From Betaproteobacteria bacterium (GTDB lineage: Bacteria; Pseudomonadota; Gammaproteobacteria; Burkholderiales; Burkholderiaceae_C): a stretch of DNA of 5,896 nt. The notes beneath the pieces were generated by a model that saw only the letters and a program-made list of their open reading frames with translations, searched no databases and was not told where the DNA came from. Below, in pieces: positions 5,323-5,896 of the stretch. The DNA lies in NCBI GenBank assembly GCA_005884255.1, contig VBDL01000112.1, forward strand, positions 1-5,896, read 5' to 3'. Each line of letters opens with the position of its first letter. Position 1 is the first letter of the stretch. Position numbers and translations under genes: made by a program.

Positions 5323-5763
5323 GTGCAACACCAAGCTGCGGCACCGCTGAAGACCTTCATCGTGGAGGACAGTGCCGTGATTCGCCTGAACCTCGTCAAC
5401 ACGCTGCAGGAGCTGGCGCCGGTCAAGGTGGTGGGCGCGGTGGCCACGCAGCGCGAGGCGCTGCACAAGCTCACCGACGCGTCGCTGCAGTGCGACCTGG
5501 TGATCGTCGACATCGTGCTGCAGGACGGCACCGGCTTCGCCGTGCTGGCCGATCCGGCGGTGCACCGCGACGAGCGCGAGTTCGTCGTGCTCACGAACTA
5601 TGCGAGCCCGGCGGTGCAGCGGCGCTGTGCGGAACTGGGTGCGCGGCGCGTGTTCGACAAGTCCAACGAGATCGACGACCTGCTCGATTACTGCCGGGAC
5701 CTTGCCACCGGCCGGGGGCGCATCTCTAGCGGATCAAACCCTGCTTCAGCGCGTAATACGTGA
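5323..5763 (+). CDS. Single-domain (receiver-only) response regulator
   Basis: This 146-residue protein consists of one CheY-like receiver with no output domain. Key residues are present: Glu15/Asp16 in FIVEDS, phospho-acceptor Asp63 in LVIVDIVLQDGTGF, switch Thr91 in VVLTNYAS, and Lys113 in VFDKSNEIDDLL. It probably relays phosphate or competes for a kinase. Similar stand-alone receivers sit beside NarL-type regulators in Burkholderiales as far as I recall; no kinase for it is in the window. The start is GTG at 5323 with GAGG upstream. The receiver fold ends near residue 127. The last dozen residues, rich in Ser, Asn and Ala, come from DNA that is antisense to the end of the convergent NarL-type gene (38-bp overlap), so the tail is probably not functional in itself. 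It is divergent from ureE. Confidence 0.88.
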   Translation: MQHQAAAPLKTFIVEDSAVIRLNLVNTLQELAPVKVVGAVATQREALHKLTDASLQCDLVIVDIVLQDGTGFAVLADPAVHRDEREFVVLTNYASPAVQRRCAELGARRVFDKSNEIDDLLDYCRDLATGRGRISSGSNPASARNT

Positions 5764-5896
5764 GATCGCTGTTGGTCTTCAGCCCGAGCTTGTCCATCAC
5801 GCGCGAGCGGAAGGTGCTGACCGTCTTCACGCTCAGGCACAGCGCCTCGGCGATGCGGCTGATCGTCTCGCCCTGGGCCAGGTGCAGGAACACCTG
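5726..5896 (-). CDS. NarL/LuxR-type response regulator, C-terminal DNA-binding domain (partial)
   Basis: The window edge cuts this minus-strand gene, leaving its last 56 residues plus a TAG stop (5728-5726). These form most of a LuxR-type four-helix DNA-binding domain: QVFLHLAQGETISRIAEAL, then the recognition helix LSVKTVSTFRSRVMDKLGL, and TNSDLTYYALKQGLIR at the end. The sequence type is that of two-component transcription factors of the NarL/UhpA class rather than quorum-sensing LuxR proteins, but the receiver is outside the window, so this is inferred. It converges on the receiver-only gene and overlaps its 3' end by 38 bp, with no terminator between. Confidence 0.88.
   Translation of the reverse strand, partial: QVFLHLAQGETISRIAEALCLSVKTVSTFRSRVMDKLGLKTNSDLTYYALKQGLIR

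Noticed and set aside
5204..5344. N-terminal extension of UreE to 221 residues, or start at 5224
   Set aside because: UreE proteins begin at about MLTVNK. The extension has no family similarity and would overlap the start of the divergent receiver gene.

Overview
The window is a very GC-rich bacterial fragment with strong G/C preference at third codon positions and tightly packed genes. Protein styles point to Betaproteobacteria, probably Burkholderiales (Comamonadaceae or the Rubrivivax/Leptothrix group). The main clues are a UreE with a His-rich tail and a receiver-only regulator next to a NarL-type regulator of a kind I associate with that order. This placement is from memory of protein families, not from a search.

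Layout. (1) Positions 1-1137 hold two pieces of an HpaE-like aldehyde dehydrogenase (ALDH) pointing at each other. The N-terminal half lies on the minus strand (start at 1137). A C-terminal segment lies on the plus strand (1-339). They meet in about 24 bp that read as sensible ALDH protein on both strands. The simplest reading is one ALDH gene with its 3' part inverted, either in the genome or by chimera or misassembly. (2) An 85-bp divergent promoter region separates it from a LysR-family regulator (1223-2155, plus), the likely regulator of the ALDH. (3) A minus-strand run, ureE (5203-4679), ureF (4676-3966), an OmpR-type response regulator (3956-3243) and a sensor histidine kinase (3246-2152), has gaps or overlaps of only a few bases and looks like one operon. 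The kinase and the LysR gene converge and share a single CTAG for both stop codons. (4) After a 119-bp divergent spacer, a receiver-only response regulator (5323-5763, plus) runs tail to tail into the C-terminal DNA-binding domain of a NarL/LuxR-type regulator (5726-5896, minus, cut by the window edge), overlapping it by 38 bp.

How the genes work together. UreE (nickel chaperone) and UreF (part of the UreD-UreF-UreG activation complex) serve urease maturation. Here they are separated from the urease structural genes and lack ureG directly downstream, where it usually sits; a two-component system occupies that place. Whether that system senses something linked to urease (nickel, pH, nitrogen) is only a hypothesis from operon structure. 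The LysR-ALDH pair looks like a catabolic aldehyde-oxidation unit broken at its 3' end.

The items most worth checking are the ALDH inversion junction and the ureEF-two-component operon. I see no tRNA, rRNA, CRISPR array, insertion sequence or convincing intrinsic terminator.
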